DNA of 64,000 bases, taken from contig NC_015865.1 in NCBI RefSeq assembly GCF_000221185.1, positions 1,674,001-1,738,000 on the forward strand, written 5' to 3'. The notes below the pieces were generated by a model. That model saw only the letters and a list, made by a program, of their open reading frames with translations. It was not told the DNA's origin and ran no database searches. Position numbers and translations under genes: made by a program. Positions 63,076 to 64,000 of the stretch are shown piece after piece (position 1 is the first letter of the stretch; each line of letters starts with the position of its first letter). This stretch comes from Thermococcus sp. 4557 (GTDB lineage Archaea > Methanobacteriota_B > Thermococci > Thermococcales > Thermococcaceae).

Positions 63076-64000
63076 CTATGCGGCACTGCTGGACCTCTTT
63101 TTCTGGTGATGGTTCACGACCCTCCCCAGGGTTGCGGAGGCGAATATGCCGAGCACGCTGGCGAGGGATGCCATGGCGTACATGTGCTCGCTTAGAACCC
63201 CCGATACGAAACCTATTTCGCCTATGAGGAGGCCAAGGACACCGAAGCTCGCTATGCCAGCGCCCCTGACGAGGCTCGTGGGAATGCCGTCCTTCCTGAC
63301 CGCGATGGCCGAGAGGACCAGCCTGACCGTGTAGATGACGGCGAAGAACTCTATCACCACGAAGGACAGCTCCGTCTCGAAGTTCAATCCGCGCCAGGCG
63401 AAGAATATCGGGGCAAAGATGCCGTAGGTGACGCCGCTGAGTATCGTGGTGAGCCTGTCGTACTGCTTGGTTCCGAGGAGGTCGCTGTGCATGAGCAGGC
63501 CGGCGAGGAAGCCTCCTATCGTGAAGTGCATCCCTATCTCCTCGCTTATGAAAGCGAGGGACGTCGAGAGCACCATGAAGAGGCCGAAGACCGCCTCATC
63601 GCTCTTGAGCCTGCGGAGGAAGCGGATGAGCATCACCTTGTGCTTTATTCCTATGAGGTAGTTAACGTAGAGTATCCCGCCTATGAAGACGGCATCTTTG
63701 AAGATGTCCCATAGGATGGGGGCGTAGTTCCCGGGGCTCTCATGAAACCTGACCATCATGTAGACGATGAAGAGCCCCATGACCTCGCTTATGACGGCGT
63801 AGGAGAGGGCAACGTGGAGGAAATCGCTCCCGAAGAAGCGCTTGAGCCTGAGCACTATCGGCGCCGACGCTATAGACAGTATAGCCGCGGAAATGACGTT
63901 GTCCGGGCCAACGCGTCCCCCGGTGAATGGAATCGTCGTGAGGAGCATTACCCCGTACGTGATGATGTAAAGGGGCAGGGTCCTCCTCCCCGCGTAGTGA
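63076..64000 (-). CDS. Cation/proton antiporter (CPA2/KefB-like), 5' end outside the window
   Basis: The frame stays open to base 64000, so only the C-terminal part (about 308 residues) is present, with eight or so membrane helices. FLRRLKSDEAVFGLFMVLSTSLAFISEEIGMHFTIGGFLAGLL is the CPA2-type core with an acidic residue, and AGIASFGVLGLLIGEIGFVSGVL another family stretch. It exchanges Na+ or K+ for H+ at the membrane. Confidence 0.85.
   Translation of the reverse strand, partial: HYAGRRTLPLYIITYGVMLLTTIPFTGGRVGPDNVISAAILSIASAPIVLRLKRFFGSDFLHVALSYAVISEVMGLFIVYMMVRFHESPGNYAPILWDIFKDAVFIGGILYVNYLIGIKHKVMLIRFLRRLKSDEAVFGLFMVLSTSLAFISEEIGMHFTIGGFLAGLLMHSDLLGTKQYDRLTTILSGVTYGIFAPIFFAWRGLNFETELSFVVIEFFAVIYTVRLVLSAIAVRKDGIPTSLVRGAGIASFGVLGLLIGEIGFVSGVLSEHMYAMASLASVLGIFASATLGRVVNHHQKKRSSSAA

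Overview
The window is a gene-dense, GC-rich stretch of a hyperthermophilic euryarchaeon of the order Thermococcales, most probably a Thermococcus. Pointers are a TATA-binding protein, an aMBF1-type bridging factor, fibrillarin and Nop5, ribose-1,5-bisphosphate isomerase, indolepyruvate ferredoxin oxidoreductase with ADP-forming acyl-CoA synthetase, pyruvoyl arginine decarboxylase with an aminopropyltransferase, and a secreted protein ending in a CGP-CTERM-like signal. Starts have GGTGAT/GGAGG Shine-Dalgarno sequences, or a TATA box about 25-30 nt upstream that implies a leaderless mRNA. No rRNA, tRNA, CRISPR array or IS element was seen.

Layout. 0-5.3 kb: a pentapeptide-repeat potassium-channel-like protein (possibly cut by the window edge), a CoA-disulfide-reductase-family flavoprotein, a membrane protein fused to an endonuclease/exonuclease/phosphatase domain, and Tpt1/KptA. 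5.3-12.6 kb: sugar region with an MFS transporter, a secernin-like C69 peptidase, a GH1 glycosidase, and a galK - GH57 alpha-galactosidase - MFS operon. 12.6-17.3 kb: proline catabolism (proline dehydrogenase alpha and beta, a Na+/solute symporter, and a 59-residue membrane protein in front of the symporter). 17.4-19.4 kb: two toxin-antitoxin-like pairs, UPF0175/DUF3368 and MNT/HEPN, each with an intact first gene and a frame-disrupted second gene. 19.4-27.5 kb: DRG GTPase, Lrp/FL11-type regulator, PfpI, a toastrack-PspC-small membrane protein-CitG operon, an encapsulin-A-domain-like protein, two paralogous anchored proteins, MarC/SnatA and OsmC. 27.6-33.8 kb: radical SAM, a glutamine-amidotransferase-like protein lacking its catalytic His, an aminotransferase, R15P isomerase, Nop5 and fibrillarin. 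33.9-42.3 kb: an AT-rich secreted propeller/PEGA protein, the HMG-CoA synthase-thiolase-DUF35 operon, MBF1, DUF356, TBP and a class II-like deacetylase with a shifted C-terminus.

42.3-47.6 kb is a defence-like island: an McrC-like PD-(D/E)XK nuclease, an McrB-like AAA+ protein with a large N-terminal region, and an archaeal ATPase flanked on both sides by copies of a 16-bp palindrome. 47.6-53.2 kb holds AcdA-IorA-IorB (arylpyruvate oxidation linked to ATP formation) and a second symporter. 53.4-64 kb has a UPF0173 hydrolase, a membrane-tethered winged-helix regulator, a 47-residue C2H2 zinc finger, a UbiA/UPF0104/GT4/creatininase operon, polyamine genes (aminopropyltransferase and PdaD), and a partial cation/proton antiporter.

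How genes work together. Alpha-galactosides can be hydrolysed by the GH57 enzyme and the galactose phosphorylated by GalK. Proline is imported and oxidised by adjacent transcription units that share a 12-bp upstream element. The aminotransferase, IorAB and AcdA are consistent with amino-acid fermentation. HMG-CoA synthase, thiolase and DUF35 start the mevalonate route to archaeal lipids. PdaD and the aminopropyltransferase supply branched/long polyamine precursors. Three short genes are easily missed: 17058-17237, 55226-55369, and the deacetylase tail 42266-42340.
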